A stretch of 64,000 nt of DNA from Roseiarcus sp963809245 (GTDB lineage Bacteria > Pseudomonadota > Alphaproteobacteria > Rhizobiales > Beijerinckiaceae), in the NCBI GenBank assembly GCA_963809245.1, contig CAWEIU010000012.1:620001-684000 (forward strand). The letters run 5' to 3'. The notes below the pieces were generated by a model that did no database searches, was not told the DNA's origin, and saw nothing but the letters and a program-made list of their open reading frames with translations. This document shows positions 41,333 to 50,552 of this stretch, in pieces. Position 1 is the stretch's first letter; each line of letters opens with the position of its first letter. The position numbers and the translations under genes were made by a program.

Positions 41333-42295
41333 TCAGCCCGGCAAGTTGAAAACGCGCGTCGAGACGAAATAGCCGCCCTCGACGACGCCGAAGGCGATTG
41401 GCGCGCCGAGGCATGCGGCGTAGACCGGGCCCTCGAGCGGCGCATCGGCGCCGCGCAGCAGCAGCTTCTGGCCGCGGCGCAGGATCGCAGCGCCGTTTCG
41501 GTCGAGGGCGAGGCGCGGCAATTCCGCAAGGCCCGCCTCGATCGACAGCAGCGCGGCCGCGGCATCGGCCGGATTGTCGCGTAACGCGTCGAGCGAAGCG
41601 CCCTGATCGGCGAAGAAGGGGCCGACCCGGGTGCGGCGCAGCAGCACGACATGACCGTGGCAACCGAGTGCGCGGCCGAGATCGCGAGCAAGCGCGCGCA
41701 CATAGGCGCCCTTGCCGCACTCCGCTTCGAAGCGCGCTTCGTCGCGGTCGGCGTGGACGAGCGTGAGCCGGTGAACGACGATCTGGCGCGGCGCGATCTC
41801 GAAGGTTTCGCCGCCGCGCGCCAGGTCATAGGCGCGCTCGCCGGCGATGCGGATGGCCGAGAAGGTCGGCGGCGTCTGGGTGATGACGCCGACGAAAGCG
41901 GGCAAAGCGGCCTCGATCTCGTCGACGCTCGGCCGGCGGTCCGAGCGCGCGACGATCTGGCCCTCGGCGTCGTCGGTGTCGGTTTCCTCGCCCCAGCGGA
42001 CGGTGAATTGATAGGCCTTGGTTCCGTCCTGCACGATCGGAACCGTCTTCGTCGCCTCGCCGAAGGCGATCGGCAGCACGCCAGAGGCCAGCGGGTCGAG
42101 GGTGCCGGCGTGGCCGACCTTCTTGGCGTTGAAGAGATACTTCAGATGCGCGACGGCCTGGGTCGAGGTCACGCCGACCGGTTTGTCGAGGTTGATCCAG
42201 CCATTGACTTCGACGCGGGGCGCGCGACGCTGTTGCGGTTGCCGCGGCTTGCCCGAGCGCGCCGGGCGGGCGTGGACTTCGGCGTCGTCGTTCAC
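41333..42295 (-). CDS. truB: tRNA pseudouridine-55 synthase
   Basis: A 320-residue enzyme that makes pseudouridine 55 in the T-loop of tRNA. The catalytic D67 is in KVGHAGTLDPLASG. GWINLDKPVGVTST (about 32-45), TPPTFSAIRIAGERAYDLAR (about 151-170) and the C-terminal PUA-like part are present. A basic N-terminal extension of about 28 residues precedes the domain. It overlaps the rbfA stop by 4 bases and closes the nusA-infB operon. The 180 bases after it show nothing I can name. Confidence 0.96.
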   Translation of the reverse strand: MNDDAEVHARPARSGKPRQPQQRRAPRVEVNGWINLDKPVGVTSTQAVAHLKYLFNAKKVGHAGTLDPLASGVLPIAFGEATKTVPIVQDGTKAYQFTVRWGEETDTDDAEGQIVARSDRRPSVDEIEAALPAFVGVITQTPPTFSAIRIAGERAYDLARGGETFEIAPRQIVVHRLTLVHADRDEARFEAECGKGAYVRALARDLGRALGCHGHVVLLRRTRVGPFFADQGASLDALRDNPADAAAALLSIEAGLAELPRLALDRNGAAILRRGQKLLLRGADAPLEGPVYAACLGAPIAFGVVEGGYFVSTRVFNLPG

Positions 42296-42705
42296 TTGTC
42301 GTCTTCCTCTTCGTCGTGACGCAAGTCGCGCGCGACTTCCGGCGATTTCAAAAGCGCGTCGATCTTCGCTTGGGCGGCGAAACTCAGGTCGAGCGCGAAG
42401 CGCAACTCGGGCGCATATTTCAGATTGACGCGCCGCGCGACGAGGGTGCGCAGCGCCTTCTTGTGCGCGTTGAGCGCGTCGATCGTCGCTTCGGCGTGCT
42501 TGCCGCCGAGCGGCATGACCGCGATCGTCGCCATCTTGAGGTCCGGCGACATCTTCACCGCGGGGATGGTCACGACCTGCCGGTTCAGCACCGGATCGGC
42601 GATTTCACCGCGTTGCAGTATGTCCGCCATCGCGTGGCGGATCGATTCGCCGACCCGCTCGAGACGATGCGACGGGCTGGCATGTTTGGCGTCAGAACGA
42701 GACAT
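42292..42705 (-). CDS. rbfA: Ribosome-binding factor A
   Basis: A 137-residue KH-like protein needed for 16S rRNA 5'-end processing and cold adaptation. The core runs RVGESIRHAMADILQRGEI through VTIPAVKMSPDLKMATIAVMPLGG (about 17-72), with the characteristic KYAPELRFALDLSF (about 97-110). Ends with an acidic EEEDD tail. The 204-base gap to infB upstream (42706-42909) shows no gene or clear signal. Confidence 0.96.
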   Translation of the reverse strand: MSRSDAKHASPSHRLERVGESIRHAMADILQRGEIADPVLNRQVVTIPAVKMSPDLKMATIAVMPLGGKHAEATIDALNAHKKALRTLVARRVNLKYAPELRFALDLSFAAQAKIDALLKSPEVARDLRHDEEEDDK

Positions 42706-42909
42706 GTCACATAGCCTGAATTGCGCGGCGGGCTCACGCGAGAGCGCCTGCCCGACCGCGCGATACGAACTCGATAGGAACCGCCGGCCCCGCCATGCGC
42801 GAACGCCCGCTCACACCCATCCACGCCTTTTTCGGAGCGGACGCGGGCGTAAGCGGCAAGCTTGGGCCCAGCGCCGCACCGGCGGCGCCAGCCCTCCGGG
42901 GACGATGCG

Positions 42910-45600
42910 TCAGAGGGTCCGGCGGATTTCCTCGACGTTGTAGCATTCGATGACGTCGCCGACGCGCATGTCCTGATAGTTCTCGAACGCCATGCCGCAC
43001 TCCTGGCCGGCCTGGACGATCGAAACCTCGTCCTTGAAGCGCTTGAGCGTCGACAGCTTGCCCTCGTGCACCACGACGTTGTCGCGAATGAGCCGCACGT
43101 GGGCGCCGCGCTGGACGACGCCGTCGGTTACGCGGCAACCCGCGACATTGCCGACCTTCGAGATCGAGAACACCTCGAGGATCTGCGCGTTGCCGAGCAT
43201 CGTTTCGCGCAACGTCGGCGCCAGCATGCCCGACATCGCCGCCTTCACATCGTCCACGAGGTTGTAGATGATGTTGTAGTAGCGAATTTCGATGCCGTTC
43301 TGTTCGGCGAGGTCGCGCGCCTCCTTGTGCGCGCGGACATTGAAGCCGACGATGACCGCCTTCGACGCCTCGGCGAGGGTGACATCGGATTCCGTCACGC
43401 CGCCGACGCCGCCGTGAATCACGCGGGCCGCCACTTCGTCGTTGCCGAGCTTCTCCAGCGCGGCGGTGATCGCCTCGACCGAGCCCTGGACGTCGCCCTT
43501 GAGGACGATCGGCATCTCCTTGCGGCCCGCCGCCTTGAGGTTGCTCATCATGTCGCTGAGCGAGGTGCGCACCACGCCGCCGCGCGCGGCGAGCTTCTCG
43601 CGCTTTTGGCGCTCGCGGTACTCTGTGATTTCGCGGGCGCGCGCTTCGTTGTCGACGACCGCGACGCGATCGCCGGCCTCGGGCGCGCCGGAGAAGCCGA
43701 GCACTTCGACCGGGGTCGAAGGCTTCGCCTGATCGACGTTCTCGCCCTTGTCGTTGAGGAGCGCGCGCACGCGGCCCCACTCCGAGCCGGCGACGATGAT
43801 CGAGCCTACCTTCAGCGTCCCGCGCTGGACCAGGATGGTCGCGACCGGGCCGCGGCCGCGATCGAGGCGCGCCTCGATGACGGTGCCCTCGGCGCTGCGA
43901 TCCGGGTCGGCGACGAGATCGAGCAGTTCGGCCTGGAGCGCGATCGCCTCGAGCAGCTTGTCGAGATTGGTCTGCTTGGTGGCCGAAACCTCGACCGCCA
44001 GCGTCTCGCCGCCGAACGCCTCGACCTGCACGTCGTATTGCAGCAGTTCCTGCGCCACGCGCTGCGGATTGGCGTCCGGCTTGTCGATCTTGTTGATCGC
44101 CACGATGATCGGGGCGTGCGCCGCCTGGGCGTGGCGGATCGCCTCGATCGTCTGCGGCATCACGCCGTCGTCCGCCGCGACCACCAGCACGACGATGTCG
44201 GTCACCTTCGCGCCGCGCGCACGCATCTGCGTGAAAGCGGCGTGACCGGGCGTGTCGATGAAGGTGATCTTCTCGCCGCCGGGCGCGGTGACCTGATAGG
44301 CGCCGATATGCTGCGTAATGCCGCCGGCCTCGCCCGCCACCACGTTGGCGTGGCGGATCGCGTCGAGCAGCGACGTCTTGCCGTGGTCGACGTGGCCCAT
44401 GATGGTGACGATCGCCGGGCGGGGAATCGGCGCGCCGAGATCGTCCGGGCTGTCGAACAGACCTTCTTCGACGTCCGATTCCGCGACGCGCTTGACGGTG
44501 TGGCCCATTTCCTCGGCGATCAGCTGCGCGGTGTCCGCGTCGAGCGTATCCGTCAAGGTGACCATGCGGCCCTGGCGCATCAAGAGCTTGATGACGTCGA
44601 CGGCGCGCTCGGACATGCGGTTGGCGAGTTCCTGGATCGTGATCGCCTCGGGGATCACGATCTCGCGGACGATCTTCTCCTTCGCCTCCTGGGCGCCATG
44701 GCCTTTGAGGCGCTGCGTGCGGCGGCGGAACGCGGCGACCGAGCGCGTGCGCTCCTCCTCGCCGGAGGTGGCGCTGGCGACGGTGAGGCGACCGCGGTTG
44801 CGTTGATCGCCGGTGCGCGTCGGGCGCGGCGTCGGCAGCATGACCTTCGGGGCCGGCGTAATGACGGCCGGGGTGGGACGGCGGATCACGCGCTTGCTGT
44901 CGTCCGCTTGGGTGGGCGCAGCGGGGGCGGCTGGGGTCGCAGGCTTGGCGGCCACCGGGGCCGCCGGCGCGACTGGCGGTTTGCGGCCGAGCGAGGTCGC
45001 GGGGGTGGCGGCCGGCTCGCCGCCGGCGAGGCGACGACGCGCCTCGTCCTCGGTCTGCCGCTTGAAGGCGGCTTCCTGCTGGCGGCGTTGTTCTTCCTCG
45101 CGCTTGCGCGCTTCGGCGGCTTCGCGCTCGGCCTTCTCGCGGGCCTCGCGTTCACGGCGCGCCGCGGCCTCCGCCTCCTGGCGGCGCCGATCCTCTTCCT
45201 CGCGAGCGCGTGCGTCGACGAGCGCGCGGGCGCGCGCCTCGCGCTGCTCTTCGGTCAGCGTGCGCAGTACGACGCCCGTCTTCGGCGGCGCAACGGGAGC
45301 GGTCGGCGCGCGCGGCGCGACCGGCGTTGGCGCACGCGGCGCGACCGCAGGCGCCGCCGCGACCGGAGCCGGAGGCGGAGCGGCCGCCTTCTGAACGCTT
45401 GGAGCAGGCGGCGCGGCGGCCGGCGCCTCGCCCGGCCCGAGAACGCGGCGCTTGACCTTCTCGACCACCACCGCCTTGCTGCGGCCGTGCGAGAAGCTCT
45501 GACGCACTGTTCCCTGCTCGACGGGACGCTTCAGGTGCAAGGTCGGCTTCGGCGCCGATCCGCCCAAAGACTTGTCGCCGCTGTTGTTCGTTTCACTCAT
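42910..45600 (-). CDS. infB: Translation initiation factor IF-2
   Basis: An 896-residue GTPase that recruits initiator tRNA. The N-terminal half is a low-complexity Pro/Ala region (about 40-110) and a highly charged coiled-coil region rich in Arg and Glu (about 118-190). The G domain has IMGHVDHGKTSLLDAI (G1, about 400-415), FIDTPGHAAF (G3) and AINKIDK (G4), followed by domains II-IV to VEEIRRTL. Normal for alphaproteobacterial IF-2. Confidence 0.97.
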   Translation of the reverse strand: MSETNNSGDKSLGGSAPKPTLHLKRPVEQGTVRQSFSHGRSKAVVVEKVKRRVLGPGEAPAAAPPAPSVQKAAAPPPAPVAAAPAVAPRAPTPVAPRAPTAPVAPPKTGVVLRTLTEEQREARARALVDARAREEEDRRRQEAEAAARREREAREKAEREAAEARKREEEQRRQQEAAFKRQTEDEARRRLAGGEPAATPATSLGRKPPVAPAAPVAAKPATPAAPAAPTQADDSKRVIRRPTPAVITPAPKVMLPTPRPTRTGDQRNRGRLTVASATSGEEERTRSVAAFRRRTQRLKGHGAQEAKEKIVREIVIPEAITIQELANRMSERAVDVIKLLMRQGRMVTLTDTLDADTAQLIAEEMGHTVKRVAESDVEEGLFDSPDDLGAPIPRPAIVTIMGHVDHGKTSLLDAIRHANVVAGEAGGITQHIGAYQVTAPGGEKITFIDTPGHAAFTQMRARGAKVTDIVVLVVAADDGVMPQTIEAIRHAQAAHAPIIVAINKIDKPDANPQRVAQELLQYDVQVEAFGGETLAVEVSATKQTNLDKLLEAIALQAELLDLVADPDRSAEGTVIEARLDRGRGPVATILVQRGTLKVGSIIVAGSEWGRVRALLNDKGENVDQAKPSTPVEVLGFSGAPEAGDRVAVVDNEARAREITEYRERQKREKLAARGGVVRTSLSDMMSNLKAAGRKEMPIVLKGDVQGSVEAITAALEKLGNDEVAARVIHGGVGGVTESDVTLAEASKAVIVGFNVRAHKEARDLAEQNGIEIRYYNIIYNLVDDVKAAMSGMLAPTLRETMLGNAQILEVFSISKVGNVAGCRVTDGVVQRGAHVRLIRDNVVVHEGKLSTLKRFKDEVSIVQAGQECGMAFENYQDMRVGDVIECYNVEEIRRTL

Positions 45601-45620
45601 GCGTTTTTCCAGGACCCGGG

Positions 45621-46307
45621 CTACATCGTTGAATTCGGCGCTTCATCGCTCGCGCCGCTGGGGCTCGCATCGATCGCGGCCCCCGGCGCAGCCTCGCTTG
45701 CCCGATATTGGTTCAGGCGAGCGACTTTCGCGAGGAAGGCCTCACTGGCCTCGCCCGCATTGAGCGCTGCATGTATCACATTTGTCCTTCCCAATGCCAA
45801 ATCCAATTGGCGTGAGGGAAAGAGATTTATTCTCCGGACAGCGTCCGCCGCTTCGCCGAGGCGGCTTCGCAGCGCTCGCTCCAGCTTGCCGGCCCCGTCC
45901 GAGGCGCCGTCGACGGCGTGAATCAGCGCGACGACGCGGCCCGCCGCGATGGCGGCCTCCACCTTCGTCGCCCCCGCCACCACGAGCCCCGCCTTGTTGA
46001 CGATCGACAGGAACTGCAGCGCGTCGCGCTCCAGCAGCCGCTCGACCGTTTCAGCGAGATCCGCCGGCGCGGTGGCCTTGGTGCGGAAGCCGCGCGAAAA
46101 CATCTGTTTGGCCGCCGCCTGACGCACGGTCGCGAAGTCGAGCCGCGTCCACACGCCTCGGCCGGGGAGCTTGCGCCGGATGTCCGGCGCCACCTCGCCC
46201 GCGCCGGAAAGCGCAAACCGCAGCATCGCCTCCGGCGGCCCCTTTTCGCCGGAGACCGCGCAAGTGCGCTCTGACCCAGCTTCTTCTCTGGCTTCGTCTT
46301 TGCGCAA
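45621..46307 (-). CDS. YlxR/DUF448 and L7Ae-like RNA-binding protein
   Basis: A 228-residue protein with two parts. The N-terminal YlxR (DUF448) domain (about 10-88) has RTCAVSGEKGPPEAMLRF and PGRGVWTR. The C-terminal region (about 90-150) resembles ribosomal L7Ae-like RNA binders: LQFLSIVNKAGLVVAGATKVEAAI. The fused form is usual in alphaproteobacteria. It lies between nusA and infB in the same operon and is likely an RNA-binding helper of transcription or ribosome assembly. Confidence 0.92.
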   Translation of the reverse strand: MRKDEAREEAGSERTCAVSGEKGPPEAMLRFALSGAGEVAPDIRRKLPGRGVWTRLDFATVRQAAAKQMFSRGFRTKATAPADLAETVERLLERDALQFLSIVNKAGLVVAGATKVEAAIAAGRVVALIHAVDGASDGAGKLERALRSRLGEAADAVRRINLFPSRQLDLALGRTNVIHAALNAGEASEAFLAKVARLNQYRASEAAPGAAIDASPSGASDEAPNSTM

Positions 46308-46328
46308 TCGCGCCGCCTCCTGGCCTCT

Positions 46329-47936
46329 TTAAGCCTGCGATTCCACCGCGGCGTCGGTCTCGTCCGCGCTCGCCGGCGCCGGCTCGTCGACCCAGCCGGC
46401 CTTCACGCGCGCCGCCATGATCATCGTGTCAGCCTGCTCGCGCGAAACGTCGAACTCGCTGAGATAGCCCACGAATTTCTTCTCGCCGTGCTCGCCGCGC
46501 TCGGTCCAGCCGACAAGATCGTCGCTGGCGCAGCCGGCGAGATCGTCGACCGTCTTGACCCCATTCTGCCCGAGCTTGACCAGCATCGGCGTCGTGATCC
46601 CGTCGATTTCCTTGAGGTCGTCGGCGACGCCCAGCGCCTTGCGGGCCTCGTCGTGCTCGGCCTCGATGCGCGCGAGGTGGCCCTGCGCGCGGGCCTGGAT
46701 CTCGTCCGCCGTCTCGGCGTCGAAGCCTTCGATCGAGGCGAGTTCGTGCGCGTCGACGTAGGCGATTTCCTCGACCGTGCGGAAGCCCTCGGAGGCGAGC
46801 AACTGAGCCACCGTCTCGTCGACGTCGAGCGCGTTCATGAAGGCGTTCGTGCGTTCGACGAACTCCTTCTGGCGCCGCTCGGATTCCTCTGCCTCGGTCA
46901 GAATGTCGATGTCCCAGCCCGTCAGTTGCGAGGCGAGACGGACGTTCTGGCCGCGCCGGCCGATGGCGAGCGAGAGCTGATCGTCAGGCACCACGACCTC
47001 GATGCGGGTCGAATCCTCATCGAGCACGACCTTCATCACCTCGGCGGGCTGCAACGCGTTGACGATGAACGTTGCGGCGTCCGGCGACCAGGGAATGATG
47101 TCGATCTTCTCGCCCTGCTGTTCGTTGACGACCGCTTGCACGCGCGAGCCGCGCATGCCGACGCACGCGCCGACCGGATCGATCGAGGAATCGTTGGAGA
47201 CGACGGCGATCTTGGCGCGCGAGCCTGGATCGCGGGCGACCGACTTCACCTCGACGATGCCGTCGTAAATCTCCGGCACTTCCTGAGCGAACAGCTTGGC
47301 GGTGAATTGGGGATGCGTGCGCGAGAGGAAAATCTGCGGCCCGCGCGCCTCGCGGCGGACGTCGTAGACATAGGCGCGAATGCGATCGCCCGGACGGAAC
47401 ATTTCGCGCGGGATCAATTCGTCGCGCCGCACCACGGCTTCGCCCGCACCCGCGCCGCCGAGATCGACCACCACATTGCCGTATTCGACCCGTTTGACCT
47501 GGCCGTTGATGATCTCGCCGATGCGGTCCTTATAAACGTCGTACTGCTTGTCGCGCTCGGCCTCGCGGATCTTCTGCACCAGCACCTGCTTGGAGGCCTG
47601 GGCCGGAATGCGGCCGTAGTCGAAGGGCGGCAGCAATTCGGCGATCCAGTCGCCGATCTGTGCGGAAGGGTTCTTTTTGTGAGCGTCCGACAGAGTGATC
47701 TGCGTCGCGTCGTTCTCGATCTTGTCGACGACGAGGAGGAGGCGGGAGAAGCGGATCTCGCCGGTCTTGGGGTTGATCTCGGCGCGCACCTCCGTCTCTT
47801 GGCCGTAGCGCGAGCGCGCGGCCTTTTGCATCGCGTCCTCCATCGAGGCGAGCACGATCGAGCGGTCGATCGATTTTTCGCGCGCGACGGCGTCGACAAT
47901 CTGCAAGAGTTCGAGTCTGTTGGCGCTGACGGCCAT
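46329..47936 (-). CDS. nusA: Transcription termination/antitermination factor NusA
   Basis: A 535-residue protein with an N-terminal RNA polymerase-binding domain (about 1-130), an S1 domain (GEIINGQVKRVEYGNVVVDLG, about 137-157), two KH domains (GMRGSRVQAVVNEQQGEKIDII and AIGRRGQNVRLASQLTGWDI) and two C-terminal helix-hairpin-helix repeats typical of proteobacteria (about 370-500). Normal length. It precedes ylxR by 21 bases. Confidence 0.97.
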   Translation of the reverse strand: MAVSANRLELLQIVDAVAREKSIDRSIVLASMEDAMQKAARSRYGQETEVRAEINPKTGEIRFSRLLLVVDKIENDATQITLSDAHKKNPSAQIGDWIAELLPPFDYGRIPAQASKQVLVQKIREAERDKQYDVYKDRIGEIINGQVKRVEYGNVVVDLGGAGAGEAVVRRDELIPREMFRPGDRIRAYVYDVRREARGPQIFLSRTHPQFTAKLFAQEVPEIYDGIVEVKSVARDPGSRAKIAVVSNDSSIDPVGACVGMRGSRVQAVVNEQQGEKIDIIPWSPDAATFIVNALQPAEVMKVVLDEDSTRIEVVVPDDQLSLAIGRRGQNVRLASQLTGWDIDILTEAEESERRQKEFVERTNAFMNALDVDETVAQLLASEGFRTVEEIAYVDAHELASIEGFDAETADEIQARAQGHLARIEAEHDEARKALGVADDLKEIDGITTPMLVKLGQNGVKTVDDLAGCASDDLVGWTERGEHGEKKFVGYLSEFDVSREQADTMIMAARVKAGWVDEPAPASADETDAAVESQA

Positions 47937-47997
47937 CGTCTTCTCCTTCGGTCTGGCCCCTGGCGCGTTTTTCGCGCCGGAGTCGCAGCGTTGGTCT

Positions 47998-48720
47998 TCA
48001 GGTCTCTTTCTTCGCTCGCTTCGGCGCGGCTTGCTTCGGCGTGGCTTGCTTGGGCGCGGCTTGCTTCGGCGCGACTTGCCTGGGCTTGGCTTTGGGCGCA
48101 GCCTCGGCGCGCGCCGCCTTCGCTTGTTTTTGCAACGCCTTCTCGCGCCGCAGCGTGGCGCGGATCAGGTCCTCGGTGAGCACCAGCCGCGCTTCGCCCA
48201 TGTCGGCGATGCGCAACTCGACAGTCGTTTCGGCGCCGTCTTCGCCGGGAAGCCGGACAACGATCGCCGGCGACTCTCCGCTCACGCCGACCGCGCCGAT
48301 CAATCCGCGAAAGCGTTTGCGCCCGTTGACCGGGACCGCCATTTCGACCCGCGCCTCGTGGCCGACGGCGCGTTCGAAGTCCGACACGCGCACCAGCGGC
48401 CGGTCGATGCCGGGCGATGAAATCTCCAGCCGGTAGGCCTGGCTCATCGGCTCGTCGAGATCGAATACCGGCGAGAGCGCGTCGCTGGCGCGCTCGCAGT
48501 CGTCGATCGTCATCGTGCCGTCCGGCCGTTCGGCCATGATCTGGATGGTCGCGCTCTGCGCGGCGGCCGACACCTTGACGCGGACGATGCGCAGGCCGAG
48601 ATCGCGAAGCACCGGCCCCGCCGTCTGCGCAATGCGCTGCGCGAGGCCGTGGTCGCCGATCAGACGCGGCTCGTCGAGCCCTTCATCGGGCCCATCATGT
48701 GGAACAGGCGCCAGGTCCAT
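47998..48720 (-). CDS. rimP: Ribosome maturation factor RimP
   Basis: A 240-residue factor for 30S assembly. RimP N-domain: GDHGLAQRIAQTAGPVLRDLGLRIVRVKV (about 21-49), then DDCERASDALSPVFDLDEPMSQAYRLEISSPGIDRPL (about 72-108). The C-terminal tail is Lys/Ala-rich with four PKQ repeats (about 216-235) and probably contacts rRNA. ATG 48720 follows AAGGGAT; a longer in-frame start would fall inside the leader terminator area. First gene of the minus-strand operon to truB. Confidence 0.95.
   Translation of the reverse strand: MDLAPVPHDGPDEGLDEPRLIGDHGLAQRIAQTAGPVLRDLGLRIVRVKVSAAAQSATIQIMAERPDGTMTIDDCERASDALSPVFDLDEPMSQAYRLEISSPGIDRPLVRVSDFERAVGHEARVEMAVPVNGRKRFRGLIGAVGVSGESPAIVVRLPGEDGAETTVELRIADMGEARLVLTEDLIRATLRREKALQKQAKAARAEAAPKAKPRQVAPKQAAPKQATPKQAAPKRAKKET
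48016..48075 (-). repeat. Four 15-base coding repeats in the rimP tail
   Basis: The RimP tail has the units VAPKQ, AAPKQ, ATPKQ and AAPKR, each encoded by a 15-base near-repeat (GCTTCGGCGCGGCTT-like on the plus strand). Length changes by slippage would alter the number of basic units. Confidence 0.75.
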
Positions 48721-48736
48721 GATCCCTTGCGGCAAT

Positions 48737-48769
48737 AAAAAAGAGCGGGTCCCGGTCGGGCCCCACTCT
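48737..48769 (-). terminator. rimP leader hairpin with T-run (attenuator)
   Basis: On the minus strand GAGTGGG-g-CCC, loop GACC, GGG-a-CCCGCTC is followed directly by six T (48742-48737). It is located between the promoter at 48825-48853 and the rimP ATG. This agrees with the attenuator-like rimP leader described for alphaproteobacteria (Rfam family named rimP leader, from memory). Confidence 0.8.
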
Positions 48770-48824
48770 CAAAAAATCTCCTTACCGTCGCCGATCAGGA
48801 GCTATGAGATTACGTACGCGACTG

Positions 48825-48853
48825 GATATAGGCGAGCCCGCTGGCGAATGCAA
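48825..48853 (-). promoter_or_regulatory. Sigma70-type promoter of the rimP operon
   Basis: Minus strand TTGCAT (48853-48848), 17 bases, TATATC (48830-48825). Spacing is ideal and both boxes are close to consensus. Transcription would start near 48818 and give a leader of about 97 bases containing the attenuator hairpin. Confidence 0.75.
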
Positions 48854-48965
48854 TAGAAAACCGCTCGAACTCGCGCCGCCGGGCCTTTGGGGCGGGTGGA
48901 GGGCTCTGGACGACGCCCCGCGGATCGACCATTTTGCGCCAGTCGTCGAAGCCAAAGGATCGCCG

Positions 48966-49907
48966 GTGACGCGCCTCGCCCCCTTCTCGTCGCCCGGCCG
49001 GTTCTGGCGCGGCAATCTCCATACCCATTCCAATCTTTCGGACGGCGCGTTGACGCCGGAGGCGGTGGTCGGCGCCTACAAAAGCGCCGGCTACGACTTC
49101 CTCCAGCTCTCGGACCACTTCATGGAGCGCTTCGGCTGGCCGATCGCGGACACCCGCCGCTGGCGCGCCAACGATTTCACCACGCTCATCGGCGCCGAAC
49201 TGCACGCGATGGGGACCGAGGTCGGCGAACTCTGGCACATCCTCGCCGTCGGCCTGTCGCTCGACTTCCCGCCGCCGAAGCCGGGCGAGACCGGGCCGCA
49301 ACTCGCCGCGCGCGCCCGCGCCGCCGGCGCGTTCGTCGCCATCGCCCATCCCGCCTGGTCGCAACTCACCGCCGAGGACGGCCGTTCGCTCGAGGCGGCG
49401 CACGCCGTCGAGATCTACAACCATGGCTGCGCGGTCGAGAACGACCGCGGCGACGGCTTCTATCTGCTCGACCGGCTCGCCAACGAGGGGCGGCGGCTGA
49501 CGGCGATCGCCACCGACGACGCCCATTTCCGCAACGGCGATTTCGACGCCTTCGGCGGCTTCGTCGAGGTAAAGGCCGAAAGTCTCGATCCCGAGGCCCT
49601 GCTGGCGGCGCTGAAGGCTGGGCATTTCTATTCGAGCCAGGGCCCGCGCCTGCTTGACGTCGAGGTCAGCGCGTCGGAGGTCGCCGTCTCGTGTTCCCCG
49701 GTGCATGCGGTGGCGGTCCTCACCGGCACGTCGCGCGCTTTGTCGCGGGTCGGCCGCCACATCACGAACGCTGTCTTCGACCTCACGAATGTCGCCCGGC
49801 AGGCCTGGACCGACACGGCCGCCGACAAGTGGTTTCGCGTCGTCGCGATCGACGCGGCGGGCCGGCGCGCGTGGACAAATCCGATCTGGATCGACGAGCT
49901 GGTTTAG
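48966..49907 (+). CDS. PHP-domain metal-dependent phosphoesterase
   Basis: A 313-residue PHP-family protein. Metal ligands: GNLHTHSNLSDG (about 16-27), YDFLQLSDHF (about 38-47), E of LIGAELH (about 69-75), VAIAHPAW (about 116-123) and ATDDAHF (about 173-179). Related to phosphoribosyl/nucleotide phosphoesterases; substrate unknown. GTG 48966, 6 bases after AAAGGA, is preferred because a longer frame from 48804 would run across the rimP promoter. It is divergent from rimP. Confidence 0.82.
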   Translation: MTRLAPFSSPGRFWRGNLHTHSNLSDGALTPEAVVGAYKSAGYDFLQLSDHFMERFGWPIADTRRWRANDFTTLIGAELHAMGTEVGELWHILAVGLSLDFPPPKPGETGPQLAARARAAGAFVAIAHPAWSQLTAEDGRSLEAAHAVEIYNHGCAVENDRGDGFYLLDRLANEGRRLTAIATDDAHFRNGDFDAFGGFVEVKAESLDPEALLAALKAGHFYSSQGPRLLDVEVSASEVAVSCSPVHAVAVLTGTSRALSRVGRHITNAVFDLTNVARQAWTDTAADKWFRVVAIDAAGRRAWTNPIWIDELV

Positions 49908-49981
49908 CCGCTCCTTGCGCTTGCGGCGCCGCGGCCATAAATCGGTGCCTGCCCGCGAGCGGCGGCAGGGAATGTCAGACT

Positions 49982-50548
49982 ATGAACGAAAGAACGGGCG
50001 ATCGCCTGCCGGGCTGGCACGCGACGACGATCCTGATGGTGCGCAAGGGCGGCCGGGTCGTGATCGGCGGCGACGGCCAGGTCAGCGTCGGCGACACCGT
50101 GATGAAGGGCAACGCCCGCAAGGTGCGCCGGCTCGCCAAGGGCGAGGTGATCGCCGGCTTCGCCGGCTCGACCGCCGACGCGTTGACGCTGTTCGAGCGC
50201 CTCGAAGCCAAGCTCGAGCAATATCCCGGCCAGTTGCCGCGCGCTTGCGTCGAACTCGGCAAGGATTGGCGGACGGACCGCTATCTGCGCCGGCTCGAGG
50301 CGATGCTGCTGGTGGCGGACAAGGGGACGGGTTTCGTCATCACCGGCGCCGGCGACGTGCTGGAGCCGGAGGGCGACAGCCACGGCTCGGCGACAGCGAT
50401 CGGTTCGGGCGGCAATTACGCGCTGGCCGCCGCGCGCGCCCTGCTGCCGACCGAGTTCGCCGCCGAGGAGATCGTGCGCCGCGCGATGGGGATCGCGGCG
50501 AGCATCTGCGTCTACACCAACACCAATCTTGTTCTCGAGAGCCTGTGA
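49982..50548 (+). CDS. hslV: ATP-dependent protease subunit HslV
   Basis: A 188-residue peptidase of the HslUV proteasome-like complex. A 14-residue propeptide ends at HA before the active T in TTILMVRKGGRVVIGGDGQVS. Other marks are KGNARKVRRL and GFAGSTADALTLFERLE. Normal length, 4 bases before the hslU start. Confidence 0.97.
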   Translation: MNERTGDRLPGWHATTILMVRKGGRVVIGGDGQVSVGDTVMKGNARKVRRLAKGEVIAGFAGSTADALTLFERLEAKLEQYPGQLPRACVELGKDWRTDRYLRRLEAMLLVADKGTGFVITGAGDVLEPEGDSHGSATAIGSGGNYALAAARALLPTEFAAEEIVRRAMGIAASICVYTNTNLVLESL

Positions 50549-50552
50549 TCTC

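Noticed and set aside
42862..45921. Very long plus-strand open frame (about 1000 codons) opposite infB
   Set aside because: It is the mirror of a GC-rich, repeat-rich infB gene; composition is Arg/Ala/Asp skewed and no family motif is visible.
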